From an uncultured Pseudogracilibacillus sp. (lineage in GTDB: Bacteria; Bacillota; Bacilli; Bacillales; Amphibacillaceae): 37,249 bases of DNA. Under the pieces are notes generated by a model. The model ran no database searches, was not told the DNA's origin, and saw only the letters and a program-made list of their open reading frames with translations. Location of the stretch: assembly GCA_937974845.1 (NCBI GenBank), contig CALJVC010000109.1, positions 1-37,249 on the forward strand, in the 5' to 3' direction. Below, piece by piece: positions 1 to 7,584 of this stretch. A program made the position numbers and the translations under genes. Within the stretch, counting starts at the first letter, position 1. Every line of letters starts with the position of its first letter.

Positions 1-1094
1 GCGTCGGCATCGCTATCATCATATGGCATACTAGCTAAACGTAAATAAGTGTTGTTTTCTGATTTATCTAATAATTTTTCCGCATCTCCTGTTGTCTGTG
101 CAGCACTAAATAAGTAAGTTCCTTTCGGTAGCTCAGAAATCGGACGATCTAATTTAATCTTAACTTTGAACTTTTGTGGAATACCTATTAAAGACAAGGA
201 TACTAAGTCTCTCGTTGCATATCGGAATTTACCATTAGAATTAAGACTTACTGGTTTGAAACGCCCATCTCGAGTTTGTACTAACACCTCTGTTACATAT
301 GGCATTAATTCCTCAGCAATTGAGAAAATAAATTGACCTCTTTTATGTTTGCTAGCATTTAATTTGTAATGCATCGTATAATCTAAATTCAATTCTGTGT
401 CATGAGGTTTATACGGATCTATACTATAACCTGATTCCGTAATTAAATTTGTTTCTTGATAGTAATCGCGATCCTTAATCATGAAAAAAGTTGAATCAAT
501 GGTATTGTTAACAGGTCGGTTGTTTTTGTCTAGTAAGGCAATATCTGCAGTATAGTAACCTTTTTCTAACTCATTGATTTTGTCTTTAAGGATTACTTTA
601 ATTTCAAATTGTTGGTTAACACCTATAAGCCCTGTTCTCAGAACCTCTTGATGTGGTATAGAATACGATCCATCGTATAAACGTTGCATGGAGACCCATT
701 TTCTTTTTGTTTTGCTTGATTTAACCTGAACGTCAACAACTTTGTCTTGAAGACGCTCGTCCAAGGTCAGGTTAAAAGATGTGTTCTTAAGTTTGCTTCG
801 CATATTCAAGACATAGTGTGTTGAATATTTCAAGAATAATTCATTAGAATTAACATTAAAGTTTCTTACTTCTAACTTACCGTATTTAATGTGTCTGAAA
901 TCAACACCAGGCTTATATACTTGTTGAGCTACCACTTGTTCAGGATTAATTGTAGTTGACGCATCTACATTAGGTGGTGCAATCGTAGGCGAAAGTAAAA
1001 TGACACTGGCTGCAATCAAACTCGCTCGTTTTCTCATTTTGTCTTTACGCTTCTTGTCCATTAAGCGTTTCATATCCACTTCATGCTTTTTCAC
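1..1094 (-). CDS. Large secreted/surface repeat protein, N-terminal part (cut by window edge)
   Basis: An open frame of 364 codons runs from a GTG at 1094 off the left edge, so the C-terminus is not visible. The GTG follows an AGAGAGG-type ribosome binding site; an internal ATG lies seven codons later. The N-terminus is very basic (about residues 9-23), followed by a hydrophobic stretch (about 25-39, SLIAASVILLSPTIA) and an Ala-Pro region, as in a Gram-positive export signal. After it come two diverged beta-rich modules of about 95 residues (roughly 91-190 and 220-315). They share the pattern HYxLN, then a TGLIGVNQQFEIKV / LSLIGIPQKFKVKI core, then INELEKGYY / ISELPKGTY. This suggests an extracellular stalk or adhesin. 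I do not recognise the family. A SARP-type regulator lies just upstream on the same strand. Base composition is AT-rich, like that regulator and unlike the rest of the window. Confidence 0.8.
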   Translation of the reverse strand, partial: MKKHEVDMKRLMDKKRKDKMRKRASLIAASVILLSPTIAPPNVDASTTINPEQVVAQQVYKPGVDFRHIKYGKLEVRNFNVNSNELFLKYSTHYVLNMRSKLKNTSFNLTLDERLQDKVVDVQVKSSKTKRKWVSMQRLYDGSYSIPHQEVLRTGLIGVNQQFEIKVILKDKINELEKGYYTADIALLDKNNRPVNNTIDSTFFMIKDRDYYQETNLITESGYSIDPYKPHDTELNLDYTMHYKLNASKHKRGQFIFSIAEELMPYVTEVLVQTRDGRFKPVSLNSNGKFRYATRDLVSLSLIGIPQKFKVKIKLDRPISELPKGTYLFSAAQTTGDAEKLLDKSENNTYLRLASMPYDDSDAD

Positions 1095-1194
1095 TTTTAA
1101 CTCTACCTCTCTTTTTTAATTTTTTTTACAAAGGAGTGGGCGTATATCACCTTCTTTGTCCGAAATTCTTCGCTATGTTGCGCACTCAGCTTCA

Positions 1195-1240
1195 AGTTAA
1201 GCACAAGTGGACTTTACAATTACCAAACCATTTCTTTACA
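1195..1240 (-). promoter_or_regulatory. Candidate activator-dependent promoter with 22-bp spaced repeats
   Basis: Read on the plus strand, CTTTACA occurs at 1212-1218 and again at 1234-1240, exactly 22 bp apart (two helical turns). On the minus strand the downstream repeat ends 11 bp before TTAACT (1200-1195), which is preceded by TG one base away, like an extended -10 element. SARP-family activators are known to bind short direct repeats at 11-bp multiples just upstream of -10. A related element is found in front of the regulator at 2519. The role is inferred. Confidence 0.35.
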
Positions 1241-1300
1241 TTTACTATTGATATATGGAAAGAAAATCATGAACAATAGCTTTATATAATGCTCCTTTTA

Positions 1301-1344
1301 AATAAAAAAAGACTTTAATTTCATTTTTGAAATTAAAGTCTTTT
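1301..1344 (-). terminator. Rho-independent terminator of the SARP regulator gene
   Basis: A perfect 16-bp stem (1307-1322 pairs with 1329-1344) with a 6-nt loop. Read on the minus strand it is followed by a run of seven T. It begins 18 bp after the stop codon of the regulator gene and separates that gene from the surface-protein gene. Confidence 0.9.
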
Positions 1345-1361
1345 AGTTACCCATAACCGAA

Positions 1362-2519
1362 TTAATAAGTTATAATTTTGTGATCGGTTTGCCAGTTACT
1401 AAACCAATCCTGTATTTGCTTATTCGGTTCAACTTGATATTCCTTTTGTAAAACATTTCTCAACATATTGTATTGGTTTTCAACAGCTTGCGCATCATCT
1501 ATCTTATTGTAGAGTTTCATTAAATTAAAATAACTTTCTTCACCTTCTGGATAAATCTCTTGAACATAATGATACAAGTTAATGGCTTCAAAAAACTCTT
1601 CTTGTTTTACTAAAAAATCTACTACTTTTCTTATATGATAGAGCCATATAGAACGACAATGCTTTTTCTCCATCTCACTCCAATGATAATTATGCTCACT
1701 TAAATAATCGCCTGTATACATATGAATGACTTCTTTGTGGTGCAGATATGTATCTCGTGTAAGTTCTGGTAAAGTATCGATAGAATCCTGCCACTCCTGT
1801 ATATCTATGTGTACATCATTCATCAATAGCGTATATGTATATTCTTCATTTTTAATTTCGATATTGAAGCCTATATCCTTTAATGTACGGCGTAAATAAT
1901 AAATCGAATTATATAATAACGACATGCCGTTCTGCCATTTATGGTTCGGCCATAATTGCTCTACCAATAAATCTTTTCGAACTTTCTTTCCTCTGTGATG
2001 AACTAACAAAGCGAACAATTCTTGTGTTTTTCGTGTGCGCCACTGTACACTAATTTCTTTTTTTTCTTCATTTAAAAATTTCATAGAATTAAAAAAGCAA
2101 ACCATTTGAGGGTGTTTTTTCTCAATTAAAGAAGCTTTTGAATTTATTTCAACTTCTAAAGCACAGCCTTTATGAATTCTAGAAATCGTTTCATATAATC
2201 TTTCTTTATATACCGGCCTTATTAAATAATCCACAGCATTTAAATCAAACGCTTGAATCGCATAATCTTTACACGAAGTGACAAAAACTATCTTTATGCG
2301 TGGAAACTTATTTTTAATTACTTCAGCTAAATCAATGCCATTAATAGGTTCAATTTCCACATCTAAAAAAACTGCTTCTGGATTATCCTGTTCAATATTG
2401 TTGAGGGCATCATAAGGATCGGTATAAGTATAAATATTGTTTATCTGCTCAACCTGTTCTAATTTAGTTTTTAGTGTACTTAATAGCAATGGCTCATCGT
2501 CTATTATGACGACATCCAT
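1362..2519 (-). CDS. Response regulator with receiver and SARP-type (winged helix + BTAD) domains
   Basis: 385 aa. Residues 1-120 form a CheY-like receiver with the acidic pair D7-D8 and phospho-acceptor D53 (FLDVEI). The usual Lys-Pro of the signalling loop is changed to Arg-Pro (YLIRPV). Residues about 150-230 form an OmpR-like winged helix (LFALLVHHRGKKVRKDLLVEQLWP, then LYNSIYYLRRTL). Residues about 245-375 form an all-helical bacterial transcriptional activator domain (BTAD), as in SARP activators. No histidine kinase is adjacent in the window. The ATG at 2519 has a strong AGGAGG eight bases upstream. It probably controls the surface-protein gene downstream and itself, because TTTACA/TGTAAA elements recur in both upstream regions; that link is inference. 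The gene is AT-rich compared with the genes right of 2978. Confidence 0.85.
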   Translation of the reverse strand: MDVVIIDDEPLLLSTLKTKLEQVEQINNIYTYTDPYDALNNIEQDNPEAVFLDVEIEPINGIDLAEVIKNKFPRIKIVFVTSCKDYAIQAFDLNAVDYLIRPVYKERLYETISRIHKGCALEVEINSKASLIEKKHPQMVCFFNSMKFLNEEKKEISVQWRTRKTQELFALLVHHRGKKVRKDLLVEQLWPNHKWQNGMSLLYNSIYYLRRTLKDIGFNIEIKNEEYTYTLLMNDVHIDIQEWQDSIDTLPELTRDTYLHHKEVIHMYTGDYLSEHNYHWSEMEKKHCRSIWLYHIRKVVDFLVKQEEFFEAINLYHYVQEIYPEGEESYFNLMKLYNKIDDAQAVENQYNMLRNVLQKEYQVEPNKQIQDWFSNWQTDHKIITY

Positions 2520-2553
2520 TTAGCTAACCTCCTTTTCTGTCTCATATTTGTTT

Positions 2554-2573
2554 ACAATGTGGAACAATGTAAA
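2554..2573. promoter_or_regulatory. Tandem decamer repeat, candidate regulator-binding site
   Basis: ACAATGTGGA is followed directly by ACAATGTAAA, giving ATGT elements on the same helix face. The last part, ATGTAAAGAAAT (2567-2578), is identical to 12 bases on the minus strand upstream of the surface-protein gene (around 1232-1243). This supports a shared operator for the SARP-type regulator. The function is inferred. Confidence 0.35.
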
Positions 2574-2752
2574 GAAATCTTTTAAATATCAGTTTCAAGG
2601 TCATTATAACGCAAATTTTCTAAACTATTTTTCAACAATGGTTTCTGAGTCTAGTATAAATATACCTATAGATTTTCGATATCCTAAGCCTTATTTACCT
2701 ATCATTTTTAAAATTATTTTAAATAAATGTTTATTTTTGGGGCATTTGTCTT

Positions 2753-2780
2753 TTTATACATTCGTTTGTTCGGTTTTCAA
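2753..2780 (-). promoter_or_regulatory. Predicted sigma-A promoter for the SARP regulator gene
   Basis: On the minus strand, TTGAAA (2780-2775) and TATAAA (2758-2753) are separated by 16 bp. Transcripts would have a leader of roughly 225 nt before the ATG at 2519. A weaker promoter nearer the gene, using TTTACA at 2573-2568, is also possible. Confidence 0.4.
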
Positions 2781-2786
2781 TAAAAT

Positions 2787-2816
2787 TTGACAATTTTGAA
2801 AATGATTATTTATACC
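2787..2816 (+). promoter_or_regulatory. Plus-strand promoter with Fur-box-like spacer
   Basis: A consensus -35 TTGACA (2787-2792) is followed by TATACC (2811-2816). Between them, TGAAAATGATTATTT (2797-2811) matches the Bacillus Fur 7-1-7 consensus TGATAATNATTATCA at 11 of 14 defined positions by my count. That is the arrangement of an iron-repressed promoter. No open reading frame with a ribosome binding site follows on this strand. Confidence 0.4.
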
Positions 2817-2869
2817 TAGCCCTTCACCCCCCTTTCGATGATGTTTCTCTTTCTTCGTTTTATTGTTTG

Positions 2870-2898
2870 TTTAGAAAATGATTATAATCAGGTATACT
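2870..2898 (+). promoter_or_regulatory. Second plus-strand promoter-like site with Fur-box-like palindrome
   Basis: GAAAATGATTAT from the first site recurs here (2874-2885) and extends into the perfect 12-bp palindrome TGATTATAATCA (2879-2890). It sits between a weak -35 (2870-2875) and TATACT (2893-2898), 17 bp apart. It looks like a partial duplicate of the site at 2787-2816. Confidence 0.3.
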
Positions 2899-2920
2899 CA
2901 TTAATGATTGTAAATAGAAA

Positions 2921-2949
2921 AGATTGATGCAATATTGATGCATCAATCT
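2921..2949 (-). terminator. Terminator of the RNase H gene
   Basis: An 11-bp perfect stem (AGATTGATGCA, 2921-2931, with 2939-2949) and a 7-nt loop. On the minus strand it is followed by TTTTCTATTT. It lies 29 bp past the stop codon of the RNase H gene. On the plus strand no T-run follows, so it is probably one-directional. Confidence 0.7.
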
Positions 2950-2977
2950 ATATTCCTCCAAAAAACTTATTTTTCCC

Positions 2978-3772
2978 CTAACTATACTCAATAATATTAC
3001 TCATCAGTCGACTGAGGTCATGGGCTGCTTTATGTTGATTTTCATAGATTTTATTCGCCTTTTTATGAGTAAACTTTATCTCGATATGGCGTTTATATTG
3101 ATCGTACGTTTGCACAAGCTTTTGAATTCCTTTAGCTTGCTTGCCATTTGGTCTCGGAGTCGACTCTAGTTGTTGGAAGACCGCCGTTGAATCGTAAATA
3201 ATATGTACTTTTCTATATTCATTAGTAATCGCCCATTCGATTGCTCGAATTAAGGCGAACATCTCTGCCCCTAGACTATGTAAGTGAATTACATCGAAAT
3301 CAAAAATAATTCCACTATCCCGTGCGACGACCTCTTCATCCTGTAGGACTACAAAACCATAGCTAGCAAAGGAACCGTTTTGCATATAACTTCCATCGAC
3401 AAAAATAAGAGGAGGGGCCTCCTCAGGCGCGACATCACCTCGTTCAAAATAAGCGCGAGCCTGGTCATACCCTTTAATCCGTTTCATCTTACCATTAGGA
3501 TAGTTCTGAATTTGTCGTAGAGCCTGCTTTTTATCTAGATAAAGACCCGGTCGATGTCCCCGCTTCACGACATAATAGACTCGCTCGACCGGAGTTTGTG
3601 AACGATGTTGGGCAAAATATGCCCGAGCTTCTTTTAATCCTTTTATTTTTTTCATCTTCCCATTAGGGAATTGATAAACTTGAGCCCGGGCTAACTTGCG
3701 ACTTTTATAAATACCGGGTTTGCGACCGTTGACGACGACATAGTAGCTACGGTTACGTGTTCGTTTTTCCAC
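2978..3772 (-). CDS. rnhA: Ribonuclease HI with two tandem hybrid-binding (viroplasmin) domains
   Basis: Degrades the RNA strand of RNA-DNA hybrids. Two N-terminal copies of the RNase H1 hybrid-binding domain (about residues 5-54 and 64-110) each end in PNGKMKxIKG, followed by an ARAYF helix. A catalytic RNase H fold follows from about 120. The four acidic catalytic residues are visible: D126 (FVDGS), E170 (LGAEMFAL), D194 (IIYDST) and D252 (AAHDLSRL). I chose the GTG at 3772 (264 aa) because AGAGGTGGG lies just upstream of it. An ATG six codons earlier (3790, 270 aa) has only a weak site. Most bacterial homologues carry one or no such domain, so the tandem copy is notable. It lies 74 bp downstream of the nucleotidyltransferase fusion gene, on the same strand, and may be co-transcribed with it. 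Confidence 0.85.
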   Translation of the reverse strand: MEKRTRNRSYYVVVNGRKPGIYKSRKLARAQVYQFPNGKMKKIKGLKEARAYFAQHRSQTPVERVYYVVKRGHRPGLYLDKKQALRQIQNYPNGKMKRIKGYDQARAYFERGDVAPEEAPPLIFVDGSYMQNGSFASYGFVVLQDEEVVARDSGIIFDFDVIHLHSLGAEMFALIRAIEWAITNEYRKVHIIYDSTAVFQQLESTPRPNGKQAKGIQKLVQTYDQYKRHIEIKFTHKKANKIYENQHKAAHDLSRLMSNIIEYS

Positions 3773-3846
3773 GAAATCCCACCTCTTCATGATGTTTCAT
3801 TTAATACCCTCTTTCCGCAGGTTGAGGATATAGAGACCTGTTCAAC

Positions 3847-6423
3847 TTAGATTCCGGATTCACCGTTTGCGGATAAATAGCTTTGTAACCAATCATGGGC
3901 CTCGGTCTCCGTCTGCACTTCTCCATTTAACATCGCTTCCTCTAGGGCGAGTAAAATTTTTTTATAGAGCGGGCCTGGTGGTAATTGGTATTTCTTTAGA
4001 TCCTCACCGGTTAAAAGGGGCGTAAGGTTTCGACGCTTCTCGATATAAGTTAACAATAAGTCTTCCTTTGCTATGTCTCTAGTAGCTACTACAAAAAGAA
4101 TCGCTTCATCAGGAATAGACTTCAATTCTTTCTGTAATGTACCGACAGTCTCGCAATGATCGAAACTATATTGGGAAACTTCTTCGATCGACTGGTAAAG
4201 CTTCTGCTTTTGCTTTGTCAATAAGAAAGGTTCAAGGGCTTCCGGTGTTCCAGATACATAGAAGGGCAACATAAAATATAAAAACCATTGCTCTTCCTTC
4301 GTAGCCTCCGTATATTTCTCAAGCAGAGTCTGAAGCTTCGGGACGTATGAACCTGCCGGAACCGAATGCTTCCCGACGTATTGTTGCCAAAAGTTCAAGT
4401 CATAGAGACGTTCGGTCGCTAATTGAACATCCTCTTCAATATAAAGTCGCTTTATTTCGTTAAGGATGCGATTAGGAGAAACCTCCTTCATCTGCTCCAT
4501 CGAGCGCAGAGCTAATCCCTCCGTTTGCTCATCCATACGGAAGTCAAAACGAATTTCAAAACGAATCGCCCGAAGAATTCTCGTTGGATCTTCAACGAAA
4601 CTTAAATTATGCAATATTTTTAAGGTGCGCTCATGTAAATCCTTTTGTCCTGCGAAGGGATCAACTAATTTTCCAAAATGTTCCTCCTTTAGCGATATTG
4701 CCATCGCATTGATGGTAAAGTCGCGACGATATAAATCTTCCTGAAGGGTAGAACCCTCCACATCAGGCAGGGAGGCTGGTCGTTCATAATATTCTAAGCG
4801 AGAAGACGCAAGGTCAACTTCCAAGCCGGAAGGATGCTCCCATGTAGCTGTCCCAAAGTCTTCATGGACTGTCAAACGACCACCATAGTCCTTTTGTAAA
4901 CGGCGGGCCAAGGGAAGGGCACTTCCTTCGACCACGAGATCAATATCATCATTTTCCTTACCTAATAAAATATCGCGGACGATGCCTCCAATTAAATATA
5001 CCTCTGTATTCTGAGCGGTCGCTGTTTGGCTAACATCCCTTAGAACATCGAGCACATCTTCGGATAACTGGGCTTTCATTTCTTCGGCGATATTGTCCCG
5101 TACTTCCTTTGCTTCTTCTGAGGGACCTACCCCTAATGCTTGTTCATGGATTTTTTCTATAATGTTCGTACGGGTGACGATACCGACGAGTTGGCCATTT
5201 TGTAAGACGGGAAGACGACCGATATTGTGCTCAATGACTAGGTTTTGGATTTCTTCTAACGTCGTATCTGGTTCGATTGTTTTCAGCTTAGTCGTCATAT
5301 AAGCCTTAACCGGTGCATGGCCTAAACCATGATGGTTCGCCTTATCTAAATCGCGCCGTGTAATGATTCCAACTAGCTCATCCGCTTCGACAATTGGATA
5401 GCCAGAATGACCATAACGGTACATTAATTTTCCCGCTTCTTCAATCGTCGTCTCTGGTGCTAAAGTTTTTACTGGAGATGTCATGATATCTTCAGCGGTC
5501 ACAGCCGGTTGTAAGGTCATATCAATCGATGCCTCGACTTTCTGAACAACTTCATCTAATTCACTGCGCTTAACCATAGCGGAACCGGCATGAGGGTGGC
5601 CACCACCACCAAACTTTCTAAGCAAAGGCTGTAAATTGATGCGATCGGCTGTTGCTCGACCGACGATGTGTACATGTCGTTTCATTTTTACTACTGCAAT
5701 GACCGCATCGGCCCCTTTCATCGCGAGTAACTTCTCCGCTAAAAGTCCTAAACCACCTTGAAACTTATCCTGTTCATAGGTCGTCAACACATAAGCGAGG
5801 CCATCGATTTCTTTCGTTTCACAACGGACGAACAATTCATCTAGTAAGACTTGTTGTTCCTCCGCTAATGTCTCCTCACTAAAGCGAAGGACCATTTCTA
5901 AATTCATCCCTTGTTCCATTAAATATTTAGCTACATCAAAATCACGGGTCGTCGTCGTTTGGTAAGTAAAGTTACCGGTATCTGTATATAAACCGAGACC
6001 AAAGATTGTCGCTTCAAAGGAGTCAATCGGTAAAGAGCGGTTTTTAATTTCCTCTACTAATAAGGTAATCGTTGCACCGACTTCTTCAATATAACTACAG
6101 TTTGCCTCAACATCCCCTTCTTTTGGAGGATGGTGGTCATAAACGGTAATATGTATATTTTCTAAAGAAAGACGATTCGAAAAGTTTCCAATCCGGCGCA
6201 AAGAAGCGACATCCACTAAAATAAGCTCTTCGACTTCTTCCCAGGGAACATCACGGTCCCGGACGAAGTGAAAAGTATCTCGATATATATTTAAAAAGCG
6301 TTTTACTTGATCGTTCTGTTTATCCGATAAAACGATAGTCGCCTCTGGATACAATTTCTTCGCTGCCAATAAAGAAGCAAAGGCGTCGAAATCAGTGTTT
6401 ACATGTGAAATAATAACTTGCAA
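3847..6423 (-). CDS. DHH/DHHA1 - CBS - CBS - tRNA nucleotidyltransferase (CC- or A-adding type) fusion
   Basis: 858 aa, four parts. The DHH phosphoesterase module (about 1-300) has metal ligands H7, D11, D13, D71, the DHH triad at 96-98 and D148, plus the GGGGHPHAGS loop (272-281). A CBS pair spans about 311-425. A class II polymerase-beta-type nucleotidyltransferase head starts at about 455, with GGIVRD (479-484), catalytic D493 and D495 and RRDFTINAM (566-574). The CCA-enzyme neck region has EDPTRILRAIRF (611-622) and a helical tail. Such fusions are known in bacteria that split CCA addition between CC- and A-adding enzymes; which activity this one has cannot be read here. The start is TTG at 6423, supported by AGGAGG nine bases upstream; no ATG lies in reach. 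The DHH part suggests an added nuclease or phosphodiesterase activity acting on RNA ends or small nucleotides. Confidence 0.85.
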   Translation of the reverse strand: MQVIISHVNTDFDAFASLLAAKKLYPEATIVLSDKQNDQVKRFLNIYRDTFHFVRDRDVPWEEVEELILVDVASLRRIGNFSNRLSLENIHITVYDHHPPKEGDVEANCSYIEEVGATITLLVEEIKNRSLPIDSFEATIFGLGLYTDTGNFTYQTTTTRDFDVAKYLMEQGMNLEMVLRFSEETLAEEQQVLLDELFVRCETKEIDGLAYVLTTYEQDKFQGGLGLLAEKLLAMKGADAVIAVVKMKRHVHIVGRATADRINLQPLLRKFGGGGHPHAGSAMVKRSELDEVVQKVEASIDMTLQPAVTAEDIMTSPVKTLAPETTIEEAGKLMYRYGHSGYPIVEADELVGIITRRDLDKANHHGLGHAPVKAYMTTKLKTIEPDTTLEEIQNLVIEHNIGRLPVLQNGQLVGIVTRTNIIEKIHEQALGVGPSEEAKEVRDNIAEEMKAQLSEDVLDVLRDVSQTATAQNTEVYLIGGIVRDILLGKENDDIDLVVEGSALPLARRLQKDYGGRLTVHEDFGTATWEHPSGLEVDLASSRLEYYERPASLPDVEGSTLQEDLYRRDFTINAMAISLKEEHFGKLVDPFAGQKDLHERTLKILHNLSFVEDPTRILRAIRFEIRFDFRMDEQTEGLALRSMEQMKEVSPNRILNEIKRLYIEEDVQLATERLYDLNFWQQYVGKHSVPAGSYVPKLQTLLEKYTEATKEEQWFLYFMLPFYVSGTPEALEPFLLTKQKQKLYQSIEEVSQYSFDHCETVGTLQKELKSIPDEAILFVVATRDIAKEDLLLTYIEKRRNLTPLLTGEDLKKYQLPPGPLYKKILLALEEAMLNGEVQTETEAHDWLQSYLSANGESGI

Positions 6424-6613
6424 AGGGAACTTCCTCCTATACGTTAACTTATCATTTTTTTACGTTTCCATATTATTATATTTCCTTAAATATGAAAATA
6501 GTGCAATCTACTTCTTCTACTTTTCAAAACACTGTTACATTTACCACTATATTACTATTAATGACCATGATTTCCTAACTAAAGGAATGACTTTTACCTC
6601 GAATAGACGGTAA

Positions 6614-6647
6614 AACGGCTTAAATAACATGCGTTATCTAAGCCGTT
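6614..6647 (-). terminator. Hairpin downstream of nadX
   Basis: AACGGCTTA (6614-6622) pairs with TAAGCCGTT (6639-6647), with an inner ATAAC/GTTAT stem. On the minus strand it is followed by TTTTACC, a short T-run, about 30 bp after the nadX stop. Probably an intrinsic terminator of moderate strength. Confidence 0.6.
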
Positions 6648-6679
6648 GCTACACTTCTATATTTATCCTGTCCTAAACC

Positions 6680-7456
6680 TCAACCTATTTGAATACGTTT
6701 TTGATGGGAAAAAATACTAGATAAGACACTAAGTGCCGCTAGATAGCTCGTTTTAGGATTCCCCGGTAAAGCTTCATTTTCCACTTCTAAAGAGAAACGA
6801 CCGAAAGCTCCTTCCGCTTCAATCTGATGAAGGTTTCGTTCTATATGGGGATCCGCAATTAGCCGGACTCTCGTTCGTTTTGGACCGATGCCTGCTAAAG
6901 AAATAGCAATAGCGACATTCATATTCCTTGGATATTGCCGGATAACCTCCTCCGCCTTCCCTTCGAAGAGGATGCTTGGCTCGGTTTTTTCCCCTACGCC
7001 GAGCGAGTGCACCGGCTTTCTCGTCGTCAAAGTTACTGACCGTAAACCGTCAATTACTTGGGCCGACTGGAGTAAATCAAGTCCACCAACGGCCCCAGAA
7101 GGAATATATACATTGGTATCTGTCGCTTCGCTTTTTTCCTTTACTTGCGTCCAAAAGTCTACATCACTAAAGGCACCAATACTGCTAACAATAAGGGGAA
7201 TTCCTTGTTCTATCACCTTTAACCCATATGCTTCTACCGCTTCGATTGTAGCGACTTCAACAACTAGATCGAGTTCTTCCTGTAGAAGCTCTTCAACTGT
7301 TTGGCAAGCCTTTGCCTTATACTGTTCAGCAATGGTCTTTGTTTTCTTTACGTTGCGCGAATAGATGGCAACGATTTGTTCAGGGCGGTGGTTCGTGTTT
7401 AGCTTTTCTAGTAAAAAGCTCCCGATCGTCCCGCAACCTATCATCCCAATCTTCAT
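6680..7456 (-). CDS. nadX: L-aspartate dehydrogenase (NadX type)
   Basis: 258 aa, the usual length for the family. It has an N-terminal Rossmann nucleotide-binding motif GCGTIG (8-13). The middle of the protein has the family signature IPSGAVGGLD, and the C-terminal part has the ADPHIERNLH segment carrying the expected catalytic His. The enzyme oxidises L-aspartate to iminoaspartate with NAD(P), replacing aspartate oxidase NadB in the first step of NAD synthesis. No nadA, nadB or nadC is nearby, so pathway partners lie elsewhere or the enzyme serves aspartate breakdown. The ATG at 7456 has AAGGTGG six bases upstream. A single-gene transcript is likely, ending at the hairpin 6614-6647. Confidence 0.8.
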   Translation of the reverse strand: MKIGMIGCGTIGSFLLEKLNTNHRPEQIVAIYSRNVKKTKTIAEQYKAKACQTVEELLQEELDLVVEVATIEAVEAYGLKVIEQGIPLIVSSIGAFSDVDFWTQVKEKSEATDTNVYIPSGAVGGLDLLQSAQVIDGLRSVTLTTRKPVHSLGVGEKTEPSILFEGKAEEVIRQYPRNMNVAIAISLAGIGPKRTRVRLIADPHIERNLHQIEAEGAFGRFSLEVENEALPGNPKTSYLAALSVLSSIFSHQKRIQIG

Positions 7457-7584
7457 CTATACCACCTTCGCCACTTGTATTGTACCTTCACCTTAAGCGA
7501 CCGGCGCTAGGAAGTCAACCGCTTTACTTCTTTAATCGACCGTGAAAAAGGGCTGTGTGCTTCCCGGATGAATTACTTTTATCC

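Larger units (their letters stand above)
2520..2977. other. AT-rich 458-bp intergenic region with several regulatory signals, no convincing gene
   Basis: This stretch lies between the regulator gene (start 2519) and the end of the RNase H gene (2978). It holds a tandem decamer pair, ACAATGTGGA/ACAATGTAAA (2554-2573), 35 bp from the regulator start. It also holds a minus-strand promoter (2753-2780), two Fur-box-like plus-strand promoters (2787-2816 and 2870-2898), and a terminator for the RNase H gene (2921-2949). An 80-codon plus-strand frame at 2548-2790 has a TTG start, no ribosome binding site and no recognisable features, so it is not called as a gene. Confidence 0.6.

Noticed and set aside
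2548..2790. 80-codon plus-strand open frame in the intergenic region
   Set aside because: TTG start without a ribosome binding site, AT-driven composition, no recognisable features, and it overlaps the predicted promoter and leader of the regulator gene.
6395..6613. 72-codon plus-strand frame upstream of the nucleotidyltransferase fusion
   Set aside because: Low-complexity Phe/Tyr-rich translation of AT-rich promoter DNA with no initiation signal.
6888..7364. 158-codon frame opposite nadX
   Set aside because: Antisense shadow of a well-supported gene; no ribosome binding site and Ser/Thr-rich composition typical of reverse-frame translation.
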